Positions 22,474 to 36,267 are shown, numbered from the stretch's first letter. The stretch: DNA of 64,000 bases from Hippophae tibetana (GCA_037013495.1 CM072801.1:32972001-33036000); one strand, 5' to 3'. Notes: generated by a model from the letters alone, not told the origin. Program-made: numbers and translations.

Positions 22474-25232
22474 GAACTGTAAAGGAGATATTTGTTCCGA
22501 CCATGGGTTGTTTATATATGTGTTCAATAAATCTCTATTTTCCTAAAAAAAAAATAGGAGAATAGTAAAATAAAGGAGCAAGTTTTGAAATTTTCAAAAA
22601 ATAACAAAACATTTGATAAATTCTACTTTTAACTTTATACGACTATAACTTTTGACTCGGGTATCGTAACGAAAATTATAATATATCAAATCGAAGCTCT
22701 TATCGATTCACACAATTATTTCTGGCCTCACTATGGAACCTGAATGATATACCCAAATTCCATCATTTACATCACTAACCAAGGGTTTTAGCTTTTTCTC
22801 GCAAATTTATGTTTTACTTACTTTCGATTTTATTCAATAGAGCTCTAAAGGAGATATTTGTTACGACCAAGGGTTCATTATTTATGAGGTCCATAAATCT
22901 ATATTCTTCGAAAAGGAAATAGGAGAATAGAAAAAGAAAGGAGCAACTGTTGAAATTTTCAATAAAACAAAACATTTAATAAATCGAACTTTCAACTTTA
23001 TACAACAAAAACTTTTGACTATGGTATCGTAAGGATTATTATAATATATCAAATTTAAGCTCTTATCGATTCACACAATTAGTGGTAGCCTCAATAAGGA
23101 ACTTGAATTATGTACCCAAATCCATCATTTACATCACTTACCTAGGGTTTTAGGTTTTTCTCCCAAATTTCCGTTTTACTTAGTTTTGATTTTCTTCAAT
23201 AGACCTGTAAAGGAGATATTTGTGCCGACCATGGGTTGTTTATATATGTGTTCAATAAATCTCTATTTTTCGAAAAAAATAGGAGAATAGTAAAAGAAAG
23301 GAGCAACTGTTGAAATTTTCAAAAAAAAAAACAAAACATTTGATAAATTCTACTTTTAAATTTATACGACTATAACTTTTGACTCGGGTATCGTAACGAA
23401 AATTATAATATATCAAATCGAAACTCTTATCGATTCACACAATTATTTCTGGCCTCACTATGGAACCTGAATTATATACCCAAATTCCATCATTTACATC
23501 ACTAACCAAGGGTTTTAGCTTTTTCTCGCAAATTTCCGTTTTACTTACTTCCGATTTTATTCAATAGAGCTCTAAAGGAGTTATTTGTTCCGACCAAGGT
23601 TTCATTATTTATGTGTTCCATAAATCTATATTCTTCGAAAAGGAAATAGGAGAATAGAAAAAGAAAGGAGCAACTGTTGAAATTTTCAATAAAACAAAAC
23701 ATTTAACAAATCAAACTTTCAACTTTATACGACCAAAACTTTTGACTATGGTATCGTAAGGACTATTATAATATATCAAATTTAAGCTCTTATCGATTCA
23801 CAAAATTAGTGTTAGCCTCACTAAGGAACCTAATCTATGTACCCAAATCCACCATTTACATCACTTACCTAGGGTTTTAGGTTTTTCTCCCACATTTCCG
23901 TTTTACTTAGTTTTGATTTTATTCAATAGAACTATAAAGGAGATATATGTGCCGACCAGGGGTTCTTTATATATCTGTTCAATAAATCCCTATTTTTTGA
24001 AAAAAAAAAAGGAGAATAGTAAAAGCAAGGAGCAACTGTTGAAATTTTCACAAAATAACAAAACATTTGATAAATTCTACTTTTAAATTTATACGACTAT
24101 AACTTTTCACTCGGGTATCGTAACGAAAATTATAATATATCAAATCGAAGCTCTTATCGATTCACACAATTATTTCTGGCCTCACTCTAGAACCTGAATT
24201 ATATACCCAAATTCCATCATTTACATCAGTAACCAAGGGTTTTAGCTTTTCCTCGCAAATTTCCGTTTTACTTACTTTCGATTTTATTCATTAGAGCTCT
24301 AAAGGAGATATTTGTTCCGACCAAGGTTTCATTATTTATGTGTTCCATAAATCTATATTCTTCGAAAAGGAAATAGGAGAAGAGAAAAAGAAAGGAGCAA
24401 CTGTTGAAATTTTCAATAAAACAAAACATTTAATAAATCGAACTTTCAACTTTATACGACAAAAACTTTTCACTATGGTATCGTAAGGACTATTATAATA
24501 TATCAAATTTAAGCTCTTATCGATTCACACAATTAGTGTTAGCCTCACTAAGGAACCTGAATTTTGTACCTAAATCCATCATTTACATCACTTACCTAGG
24601 GTTTTAGGTTTTTCTCCCAAATTTCCGTTTTACATAGTTTTAATTTTATTCAATAAAACTGTAAAGGAGATATATGTGCCGACCATGGGTTCTTTATATA
24701 TGTGTTCAATAAATCCCTATTTTTTGAAAAAAATAGGAGAATAGTAAAAGAAAGAAGCAACTGTTGAAATTTAAAAAAAAAACAAAACATTTGATAAATT
24801 CTACTCATAACTTTATACGACTATAACTTTTGACTCGATTATCGTAACGAAAATTATAATATATCAAATCGAAGCTCTTATCGATTCACACAATTATTTC
24901 TAGCCTCACTATGGAACCTGAATTATATACCCAAATTCCATCATTTACATCACTAACCAAGGGTTTTAGCTTTTTCTCGCAAATTTCCGTTTTACTTACT
25001 TTCGATTTTATTCAATAGAGCTCTAAAGGAGATATTTTTTACGACCAAGGTTTCATTATTTATGAGGTCCATAAATCTATATTCTTCGAAAAGGAAATAG
25101 GAGAATAGAAAAAGAAAGGAGCAACCGTTGAAATTTTCAATAAAACAAAACATTTAAGAAATCGAACTTTCAACTTTATACAACCAAAACTTTTGACTAT
25201 GGTATCGTAAGGACTATTATAATATATCAAAT
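21240..25232 (+). repeat. Second 11-monomer HOR, copy 1 (~3,991 bp)
   Basis: From 21389 the monomers are B 21389, A1 21751, B 22113, A6 22474, B 22840, A4 23202, B 23567, A2 23929, B 24294, A5 24656, then hybrid 25018. The unit repeats at 25233 with offset 3,991 bp. Shared rare variants include TATGGTATCTTAAGG, TTTTAGCCGACC, AATAAATAGAAC, TTTTTCTCCAAATTTCC, ATTTTCCTAAAA with AGCAAGTTTTG, TCCCACATTTCCG and ATTCATTAGAGCTC. Its length is almost the same as that of the 11-mer at 6.2-10.2 kb, but its A subtypes differ, so the two were built separately. Confidence 0.88.
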
Positions 25233-25380
25233 CGAAGCTCTTATCGATTCACACAATTATTTCTGGCCTCACTCTAGAACCTGAATTATATACCCAAATT
25301 CCATCATTTACATCAGTAACCATGGGTTTTAGCTTTTCCTCGCAAATTTCCGTTTTACTTACTTTCGATTTTATTCAATA
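25018..25380 (+). repeat. Hybrid monomer 3: B start, A end, junction near 25216-25232
   Basis: The first part is B (TTTTTTACGACCAAGG, AGCAACCGTTG, ACAACCAAAACTTTTG, GGTATCGTAAGGAC). After the shared ATTATAATATATCAAAT it continues CGAAGC (A) instead of TTAAGC (B), then TTTCTGGCCTCACTC and the A-type end. A B monomer follows at 25381. The crossover lies within the 17 bases common to A and B. This junction is the right edge of the first 3,991-bp unit. Confidence 0.9.
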
Positions 25381-28300
25381 GAGCTCTAAAGGAGATATTT
25401 GTTCCGACCAAGGTTTCATTATTTATGTGTTCCATAAATCTATATTCTTCGAAAAGGAAATAGGAGAAGAGAAAAAGAAAGGAGCAACTGTTGAAATTTT
25501 CAATAAAACAAAACATTTAATAAATCGAACTTTCAACTTTATACGACAAAAACTTTTGACTATGGTATCTTAAGGACTATTATAATATATCAAATTTAAG
25601 CTCTTATCGATTCACACAATTAGTGGTAGCCTCAATAAGGAACTTGAATTATGTACCCAAATCCATCATTTACATCACTTACCTAGGGTTTTAGGTTTTT
25701 CTCCCAAATTTCCGTTTTACTTAGTTTTAATTTTATTCAATAGAACTGTAAAGGAGATATTTTAGCCGACCATGGGTTCTTTATATATGTGTTCAATAAA
25801 TCTCTATTTTTTGAAAAAATATAGGAGAATAGTAAAAGAAAGAAGCAACTGTTGAAATTTAAAAAAAAACCAAACATTTGATAAATTCTACTCATAACTT
25901 TATACGACTATAACTTTTGACTCGGGTATCGTAACGAAAATTATAATATATCAAATCGAAGCTCTTATCGATTCACACAATTATTTCTTGTCTCACTATG
26001 GAACCTGAATGATATACCCAAATTCCATCATTTACATCACTAACCAAGGGTTTTAGCTTTTTCTCGCAAATTTATGTTTTACTTACTTTCGATTTTATTC
26101 AATAGAGCTCTAAAGGAGATATTTGTTACGACCAAGGGTTCATTATTTATGAGGTCCATAAATCTATATTCTTCGAAAAGGAAATAGGAGAATAGAAAAA
26201 GAAAGGAGCAACTGTTGAAATTTTCAATAAAACAAAACATTTAATAAATAGAACTTTCAACTTTATACAACAAAAACTTTTGACTATGGTATCGTAAGGA
26301 CTATTATAATATATCAAATTTAAGCTCTTATCGATTCACACAATTAGTGTTAGCCTCACTAAGGAACCTAATCTATGTACCCAAATCCACCATTTACATC
26401 ACTTACCTAGGGTTTTAGGTTTTTCTCCAAATTTCCGTTTTACTTTGTTTTAATTTTATTCAATAGAACTGTAAAGGAGATATTTGTTCCGACCATGGGT
26501 TGTTTATATATGTGTTCAATAAATCTCTATTTTCCTAAAAAAAAAATAGGAGAATAGTAAAATAAAGGAGCAAGTTTTGAAATTTTCAAAAAATAACAAA
26601 ACATTTGATAAATTCTACTTTTAACTTTATACGACTATAACTTTTGACTCGGGTATCGTAACGAAAATTATAATATATCAAATCGAAGCTCTTATCGATT
26701 CACACAATTATTTCTGGCCTCACTATGGAACCTGAATGATATACCCAAATTCCATCATTTACATCACTAACCAAGGGTTTTAGCTTTTTCTCGCAAATTT
26801 ATGTTTTACTTACTTTCGATTTTATTCAATAGAGCTCTAAAGGAGATATTTGTTACGACCAAGGGTTCATTATTTATGAGGTCCATAAATCTATATTCTT
26901 CGAAAAGGAAATAGGAGAATAGAAAAAGAAAGGAGCAACTGTTGAAATTTTCAATAAAACAAAACATTTAATAAATCGAACTTTCAACTTTATACAACAA
27001 AAACTTTTGACTATGGTATCGTAAGGATTATTATAATATATCAAATTTAAGCTCTTATCGATTCACACAATTAGTGGTAGCCTCAATAAGGAACTTGAAT
27101 TATGTACCCAAATCCATCATTTACATCACTTACCTAGGGTTTTAGGTTTTTCTCCCAAATTTCCGTTTTACTTAGTTTTGATTTTCTTCAATAGACCTGT
27201 AAAGGAGATATTTGTGCCGACCATGGGTTGTTTATATATGTGTTCAATAAATCTCTATTTTTCGAAAAAAATAGGAGAATAGTAAAAGAAAGGAGCAACT
27301 GTTGAAATTTTCAAAAAAAAAAACAAAACATTTGATAAATTCTACTTTTAAATTTATACGACTATAACTTTTGACTCGGGTATCGTAACGAAAATTATAA
27401 TATATCAAATCGAAACTCTTATCGATTCACACAATTATTTCTGGCCTCACTATGGAACCTGAATTATATACCCAAATTCCATCATTTACATCACTAACCA
27501 AGGGTTTTAGCTTTTTCTCGCAAATTTCCGTTTTACTTACTTCCGATTTTATTCAATAGAGCTCTAAAGGAGTTATTTGTTCCGACCAAGGTTTCATTAT
27601 TTATGTGTTCCATAAATCTATATTCTTCGAAAAGGAAATAGGAGAATAGAAAAAGAAAGGAGCAACTGTTGAAATTTTCAATAAAACAAAACATTTAACA
27701 AATCAAACTTTCAACTTTATACGACCAAAACTTTTGACTATGGTATCGTAAGGACTATTATAATATATCAAATTTAAGCTCTTATCGATTCACAAAATTA
27801 GTGTTAGCCTCACTAAGGAACCTAATCTATGTACCCAAATCCACCATTTACATCACTTACCTAGGGTTTTAGGTTTTTCTCCCACATTTCCGTTTTACTT
27901 AGTTTTGATTTTATTCAATAGAACTATAAAGGAGATATATGTGCCGACCAGGGGTTCTTTATATATCTGTTCAATAAATCCCTATTTTTTGAAAAAAAAA
28001 AGGAGAATAGTAAAAGCAAGGAGCAACTGTTGAAATTTTCACAAAATAACAAAACATTTGATAAATTCTACTTTTAAATTTATACGACTATAACTTTTCA
28101 CTCGGGTATCGTAACGAAAATTATAATATATCAAATCGAAGCTCTTATCGATTCACACAATTATTTCTGGCCTCACTCTAGAACCTGAATTATATACCCA
28201 AATTCCATCATTTACATCAGTAACCAAGGGTTTTAGCTTTTCCTCGCAAATTTCCGTTTTACTTACTTTCGATTTTATTCATTAGAGCTCTAAAGGAGAT

Positions 28301-29223
28301 ATTTGTTCCGACCAAGGTTTCATTATTTATGTGTTCCATAAATCTATATTCTTCGAAAAGGAAATAGGAGAAGAGAAAAAGAAAGGAGCAACTGTTGAAA
28401 TTTTCAATAAAACAAAACATTTAATAAATCGAACTTTCAACTTTATACGACAAAAACTTTTCACTATGGTATCGTAAGGACTATTATAATATATCAAATT
28501 TAAGCTCTTATCGATTCACACAATTAGTGTTAGCCTCACTAAGGAACCTGAATTTTGTACCTAAATCCATCATTTACATCACTTACCTAGGGTTTTAGGT
28601 TTTTCTCCCAAATTTCCGTTTTACATAGTTTTAATTTTATTCAATAAAACTGTAAAGGAGATATATGTGCCGACCATGGGTTCTTTATATATGTGTTCAA
28701 TAAATCCCTATTTTTTGAAAAAAATAGGAGAATAGTAAAAGAAAGAAGCAACTGTTGAAATTTAAAAAAAAAACAAAACATTTGATAAATTCTACTCATA
28801 ACTTTATACGACTATAACTTTTGACTCGATTATCGTAACGAAAATTATAATATATCAAATCGAAGCTCTTATCGATTCACACAATTATTTCTAGCCTCAC
28901 TATGGAACCTGAATTATATACCCAAATTCCATCATTTACATCACTAACCAAGGGTTTTAGCTTTTTCTCGCAAATTTCCGTTTTACTTACTTTCGATTTT
29001 ATTCAATAGAGCTCTAAAGGAGATATTTTTTACGACCAAGGTTTCATTATTTATGAGGTCCATAAATCTATATTCTTCGAAAAGGAAATAGGAGAATAGA
29101 AAAAGAAAGGAGCAACCGTTGAAATTTTCAATAAAACAAAACATTTAAGAAATCGAACTTTCAACTTTATACAACCAAAACTTTTGACTATGGTATCGTA
29201 AGGACTATTATAATATATCAAAT
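25233..29223 (+). repeat. Second 11-monomer HOR, copy 2 (~3,991 bp)
   Basis: Monomer starts: B 25381, A1 25743, B 26105, A6 26466, B 26832, A4 27194, B 27559, A2 27921, B 28285, A5 28647, hybrid 29009. It follows copy 1 base for base over long stretches. Differences I noticed are few, such as TTTCTTGTCTCAC against TTTCTGGTCTCAC, one A more or less in oligo-A tracts, and AACCATGGG against AACCAAGGG just after the junction. A third copy starts at 29224 but stops matching within about 200 bp. Confidence 0.88.
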
Positions 29224-29371
29224 CGAAGCTCTTATCGATTCACACAATTATTTCTGGCCTCACTCTAGAACCTGAATTATATACCCAAATTCCATCATTT
29301 ACATCAGTAACCATGGGTTTTAGCTTTTCCTCGCAAATTTCCGTTTTACTTAGTTTCGATTTTATTCATTA
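29009..29371 (+). repeat. Hybrid monomer 4: copy of hybrid 3, junction near 29207-29223
   Basis: This has the same B-to-A changeover as hybrid 3 within ATTATAATATATCAAAT, 3,991 bp downstream, followed by a B monomer at 29372. It shares AACCATGGGTTTTAGC with hybrid 3, a variant not present at the left edge of copy 1, so it was copied together with the junction. It differs in its end (CTTAGTTTCGATTTTATTCATTAG), which may be a small patch from a neighbouring monomer. Confidence 0.9.
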
Positions 29372-32300
29372 GAGCTCTAAAGGAGATATTTGTTCCGACC
29401 AAGGTTTCATTATTTATGTGTTCCATAAATCTATATTCTTCGAAATGGAAATAGGAGAATAGAAAAAGAAAGGAGCAACTGTTGAATTTTCAATAAAACA
29501 AAACATTTAATAAATCAAACTTTCAACTTTATACGACCAAAACTTTTGGCTATGGTATCGTAAGGACTATTATAATATATCAAATTTAAGCTCTTATCGA
29601 TTCAAACAATTAGTGTTAGCCTCACTAAGGAACCTAATCTATGTACCCAAATCCACCATTTACATCACTTACCTAGGGTTTTAGGTTTTTCTCCAAATTT
29701 CCGTTTTAATTTGTTTTGATTTTATTCAATAGAACTGTAAAGGAGATATTTGTTCCGACCATGGGTTGTTTATATATGTGTTCAATAAATCTCTATTTTC
29801 CTAAAAAAAAAATAGGAGAATAGTAAAATAAAGGAGCAACTGTTGAAATTTTCAAAAAATAACAAAACATTTGATAAATTCTACTTTTAACTTTATACGA
29901 CTATAACTTTTGACTCGGGTATCGTAACGAAAATTATAATATATCAAATCGAAGCTCTTATCGATTCACACAATTATTTCTGGCCTCACTATGGAAACTG
30001 AATTATATACCCAAATTCCATCATTTACATCACTAACCAAGGGTTTTAGCTTTTTCTCGCAAATTTCCGTTTTACTTACTTTCGATTTTATTCAATAGAG
30101 CTCTAAAGGAGATATTTGTTACGACCAAGGTTTCATTATTTATGAGGTCCATAAATCTATATTATTCCAAAAGGAAATAGGAGAATAGAAAAAGAAAGGA
30201 GCAACTGTTGAAATTTTCAATAAAACAAAACATTTAATAAATCGAACTTTCAACTTTATACGACAAAAACTTTTGACTATGGTATCGTAAGGTCTATTAT
30301 AATATATCAAATTTAAGCTCTTATCGATTTACACAATTAGTGGTATCCTCAATAAGGAACTTGCATTATGTACCCAAATCCATCATTTACATCACTTACC
30401 TAGGGTTTTAGGTTTTTCTTCCAAATTTCCGTTTTATATAGTTTTAATTTTATTCAATAGAACTGTAAAGGAGATATATGTGCCGACCATGGGTTCTTTA
30501 TATATGTGTTCAATAAATCCCTATTTTTTGAAAAAAAAATAGGAGAATAGTAAAAGAAAGAAGCAACTGTTGAAATTTAAAAAAAAACAAAACATTTGAT
30601 AAATTCTACTCATAACTTTATACGACTATAACTTTTGACTGGATTATCGTAACGAAAATTATAATATATCAAATCGAAGCTCTTATCGATTCACACAATT
30701 ATTTCTAGCCTCACCATGGAACCTGAATTATATACCCAAATTCCATCATTTACATCACTAACAAAGGGTTTTAGCTTTTTCTCGCAAATTTCCGTTTTAC
30801 TTACTTTCGATTTTATTCAATAGAGCTCTAAAGGAGATATTTTTTACGACCAAGGTTTCATTATTTATGAGGTCCATAAATCTATATTCTTCGAAAAGGA
30901 AATAGGAGAATAGAAAAAGAAAGGAGCAACTGTTGAAATTTTCAATAAAACAAAACATTTAATAAATCGAACTTTCAACTTTATAGGACAAAAACTTTTC
31001 ACTATGGTATCGTAAGGACTATTATAATATATCAAATTTAAGCTCTTATCGATTCACACAATTAGTGTTAGCCTCACTAAGGAACCTGAATTATGTACGC
31101 AAATCCATCATTTACATCACTTACCTAGGGTTTTAGGATTTTCTCCCAAATTTTCGTTTTACTTTGTTTTGATTTTCTTCAATAGACCTGTAAAGGAGAT
31201 ATTTGTTCCGACCATGGGTTGTTTATATATGTGTTCAATAAATCTCTATTTTCCTAAAAAAAAAAATAGGAGAATAGTAAAATAAAGAAGCAACTGTTGA
31301 AATTTTCAAAAAATAACAAAACATTTGATAAATTCTACTTTTAACTTTATACGACTATAACTTTTGACTCGGGTATCGTAACGAAAATTATAATATATCA
31401 AATCGAAGCTCTTATCGATTCACACAATTATTTCTGGCCTCACTATGGAAACTGAATTATATACCCAAATTCCATCATTTACATCACTAACCAAGGGTTT
31501 TAGCTTTTTCTCGCAAATTTCCGTTTTACTTACTTTCGATTTTATTCAATAGAGCTCTAAAGGAGATATTTGTTACGACCAAGGTTTCATTATTTATGAG
31601 GTCCATAAATCTATATTATTCAAAAAGGAAATAGGAGAAGAGAAAAAGAAAGGAGCAACTGTTGAAATTTTCAATAAAACAAAACATTTAATAAATCGAA
31701 CTTTCAACTTTATAGGACAAAAACTTTTCACTATGGTATCGTAAGGACTATTATAATATATCAAATTTAAGCTCTTATCGATTCACACAATTAGTGTTAG
31801 CCTCACTAAGGCACCTGAATTATGTACCCAAATCCATCATTTACATCACTTACCTAGGGTTTTAGGTTTTTCTCCCAAATTTCCGTTTTACTTAGTTTTA
31901 ATTTTATTCAATAGAACTGTAAAGGAGATATTTGTGCCGACCATGGGTTCTTTATATATGTGTTCAATAAATCTCTATTTTTTGAAAAAATATAGTAGAA
32001 TAGTAAAAGAAAGAAGCAACTGTTGAAATTTAAAAAAAAAACAAACATTTGATAAATTCTACTCATAACTTTATACGACTATAACTTTTGACTCGGGTAT
32101 CGTAACGAAAATTATAATATATCAAATCGAAGCTCTTATCGATTCACACAATTATTTCTGGCCTCACTATGGAACCTGAATGATATACCCAAATTCCATC
32201 ATTTACATCAATAACCAAGGGTTTTAGCTTTTTGTCGAAAATTTCTGTTTTACTTACTTTCGATTTTATTCAATAGAGCTCTAAAGGAGATATTTGTTAC

Positions 32301-35300
32301 GACCAAGGGTTCATTATTTATGAGGTCCATAAATCTATATTCTTCGAAAAGGAAATAGGAGAATAGAAAAAGAAAGGAGCAACTGTTGAAATTTTCAATA
32401 AAACAAAACATCTAATAAATCGAACTTTCAACTTTATACAACAAAAACTTTTGACTATGGTATCGTAAGGACTATTATAATATATCAAATTTAAGCTCTT
32501 ATCGATTCACACAATTAGTGTTAGCCTCACTAAGGAACCTAATCTATGTACCCAAATCCACCATTTACATCACTTACCTAGGGTTTTAGGTTTTTCTCCA
32601 AATTTCCGTTTTACTTTGTTTTGATTTTATTCAATAGAACTGTAAAGGAGATATTTGTTCCGACCATGGGTTGTTTATATATGTGTTCAATAAATCTCTA
32701 TTTTCCTAAAAAAAAAATAGGAGAATAGTAAAATAAAGGAGCAACTGTTGAAATTTTCAAAAAATAACAAAACATTTGATAAATTCTACTTTTAACTTTA
32801 TACGACTATAACTTTTGACTCGGGTATCGTAACGAAAATTATAATATATCAAATCGAAGCTCTTATCGATTCACACAATTATTTCTGGCCTCACTATGGA
32901 AACTGAATTATATACCCAAATTCCATCATTTACTTCACTAACCAAGGGTTTTAGCTTTTTCTCGCAAATTTCCGTTTTACTTACTTTCGATTTTATTCAA
33001 TAGAGCTCTAAAGGAGATATTTGTTACGACCAAGGTTTCATTATTTATGAGGTCCATAAATCTATATTATTCCAAAAGGAAATAGGAGAATAGAAAAAGA
33101 AAGGAGCAACTGTTGAAATTTTCAATAAAACAAAACATTTAATAAATCGAACTTTCAACTTTATACGACAAAAACTTTTGACTATGGTATCGTAAGGACT
33201 ATTATAATATATCAAATTTAAGCTCTTATCGATTCACACAATTAGTGTTAGCCTCACTAAGGAACCTGAATTATGTACCCAAATCCATCATTTACATCAC
33301 TTACCTAGGGTTTTAGGATTTTCTCCCAAATTTCCGTTTTACTTTGTTTTGATTTTATTCAATAGAACTGTAAAGGAAATATTTGTTCCGACCATGGGTT
33401 GTTTATATATGTGTTCAATAAATCTCTATTTTCCTAAAAAAAAAATAGGAGAATAGTAAAATAAAGGAGCAACTGTTGAAATTTAAAAAAAAAACAAAAC
33501 ATTTGATAAATTCTACTCATAACTTTATACGACTATAACTTTTGACTCGATTATCGTAACGAAAATTATAATATATCAAATCGAAGCTCTTATCGATTCA
33601 CACAATTATTTCTAGCCTCACTATGGAACCTGAATTATATACCCAAATTCCATCATTTACATCACTAACCAAGGGTTTTAGCTTTTTCTCGCAAATTTCC
33701 GTTTTACTTACTTTCGATTTTATTCAATAGAGCTCTAAAGGAGATATTTTTTACGACCAAGGTTTCATTATTTATGAGGTCCATAAATCTATATTCTTCG
33801 AAAAGGAAATAGGAGAATAGAAAAAGAAAGGAGCAACTGTTGAAATTTTCAATAAAACAAAACATTTAAGAAATCGAACTTTCAACTTTATACGACCAAA
33901 ACTTTTGACTATGGTATCGTAAGGACTATTATAATATATCAAATTTAAGCTCTTATCGATTAACACAATTAGTGGTAGCCTCAATAAGGAACTTGAATTA
34001 TGTACCCAAATCCATCATTTACATCACTTACCTAGGGTTTTAGGTTTTTCTCCCAAATTTCCGTTTTACATAGTTTTAATTTTATTCAATAGAACTGTAA
34101 AGGAGATATTTGTGCCGACCAGGGGTTCTTGATTTATGTGTTCAATAAATCTCTATTTTTTGAAAAAATATAGGAGAATAGTAAAAGAAAGAAGCAACTG
34201 TTGAAATTTAAAAAAAAAACAAAACATTTGATAAATTCTACTCATAACTTTATACGACTATAACTTTTGACTCGGGTATCGTAACGAAAATTATAATATA
34301 TCAAATCGAAGCTCTTATCGATTCACACAATTATTTCTGGCCTCACGATGGAACCTGAATGATATACCCAAATTCCATCATTTACATCACTAACCTAGGG
34401 TTTTAGCTTTTTCTCGCAAATTTCTGTTTTACTTACTTTCGATTTTATTCAATAGAGCTCTAAAGGAGATATTTTTTACGACCAAGGTTTCATTATTTAT
34501 GAGGTCCATAAATCTATATTCTTCGAAAAGGAAATAGGAGAATAGAAAAAGAAAGGAGTAACTATTGAAATTTTCAATAAAACAAAACATTTAATAAATC
34601 AAACTTTCAACTTTATACGACAAAAACTTTTGACTATGGTATCGTAAGGACTATTATAATATATCAAATTTAAGCTCTTATCGATTCACACAATTAGTGG
34701 TAGCCTCAATAAGGAACTTGAATTATGTACCCAAATCCATCATTTACATCACTTACCTAGGGTTTTAGGTTTTTCTCCCAAATTTCTGTTTTACTTTGTG
34801 TTGATTTTATTCAATAGAACTCTAAAGGAGATATATGTGCCGACCATGGGTTCTTTATATATGTGTTCAATAAATCTCTATTTTCCTAAAAAAAAATAGG
34901 AGAATAGTAAAATAAAGGAGGAACTGTTCAAATTTTCAAAAAAAACAAAACATTTGATAAATTCTACTTTTAACTTTATACGACTATAACTTTTGACTCG
35001 GGTATCGTAACGAAAATTATAATATATCAAATCGAAGCTCTTATCGATTCACACAATTATTTCTGGCCTCACTATGGAACCTGAATTATATACCCAAATT
35101 CCATCATTTATATCACTAACAAAGGGTTTTAGCTTTTTCTCGCAAATTTCCGTTTTACTTACTTTCGATTTTATTCAATAGAGCTCTAAAGGAGATATTT
35201 GTTACGACCAAAGTTTCATTATTTATGAGGTCCATAAATCTATATTCTTTGAAAAGGAAATAGGAGAATAGAAAAAGAAAGGAGCAACTGTTGAAATTTT

Positions 35301-36267
35301 CAATAAATAAAAACATTTAAGAAATCGAACTTTCAACTTTATACGACAAAAACTTTTCACTATGGTATCGTAAGGACTATTATAATATATTAAATTTAAG
35401 CTCTTAGCGATTCACACAATTAGTGTTAGCCTCACTAAGGAACCTGAATTATGTACCCAAATCCATCATTTACATCACTTACATTGGGTTTTAGGTTTTT
35501 CTCCCAAATTTCCGTTTTACATAGTTTTAATTTTATTCAATAGAACTGTAAAGGAGATATATGTGCCGACCATGGGTTCTTTATATATGTGTTCAATAAA
35601 TCCCTATTTTTTGAAAAAAATAGGAGAATAATAAAAGAAAGAAGCAACTGTTGAAATTTAAAAAAAAAAACAAAACATTTGATAAATTCTACTCATAACT
35701 TTATACGACTATAACTTTTGACTCGATTATCGTAACGAAAATTATAATATATCAAATCGAAGCTCTTATCGATTCACACAATTATTTCTAGCCTCACTAT
35801 GGAACCTGAATTATATACCCAAATTCCATCATTTACATCACTAACCAAGGGTTTTAGCTTTTTCTCGCAAATTTCCGTTTTACTTACTTTCGATTTTATT
35901 CAATAGAGCTCTAAAGGAGATATTTTTTACGACCAAGGTTTCATTATTTATGAGGTCCATAAATCTATATTCTTCGAAAAGGAAATAGGAGAATAGAAAA
36001 AGAAAGGAGCAACCGTTGAAATTTTCAATAAAACAAAACATTTAAGAAATCGAACTTTCAACTTTATACGACCAAAACTTTTGACTATGGTATCGTAAGG
36101 ACTATTATAATATATCAAATTTAAGCTCTTATCGATTCACACAATTAGTGGTAGCCTCAATAAGGAACTTGAATTATGTACCCAAATCCATCATTTACAT
36201 CACTTACCTAGGGTTTTAGGTTTTTCTCCCAAATTTCCGTTTTACTAAGTTTTAATTTTATTCAATA
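29372..36267 (+). repeat. Less regular, A6-rich block (19 monomers)
   Basis: Starts: B 29372, A6 29732, B 30098, A5 30460, B 30823, A6 31185, B 31552, A1 31914, B 32276, A6 32637, B 33003, A6/A5 33365, B 33730, A1 34092, B 34455, A6 34817, B 35181, A5 35543, B 35906. The dimer at 29732 matches 32637 (offset 2,905 bp, eight monomers), including the B variant TATTATTCC. The B-A5 pair at 30098-30822 carries CTTGCATTATG and belongs with those at 7620, 12698 and 38802. No long, exact HOR holds through this block; neighbours look more diverged than elsewhere in the window. Confidence 0.75.
33365..33729 (+). repeat. A-subtype hybrid monomer (A6 start, A5 end)
   Basis: The first third is A6 (TTCCGACC, GGGTTG, ATTTTCCTAAAA, AAATAAAGG). 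After CAACTGTTGAAATTT it has the A5 features: an unbroken oligo-A run, CTCATAAC, CTCGATTATCG and TTTCTAGCCTCAC. A6 monomers instead read TTTTCAAAAAATAAC at that point. The changeover near 33475-33485 is within a stretch shared by all A monomers, so alternation with B is kept. Exchange or conversion between A subtypes is the simple explanation. Confidence 0.75.
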
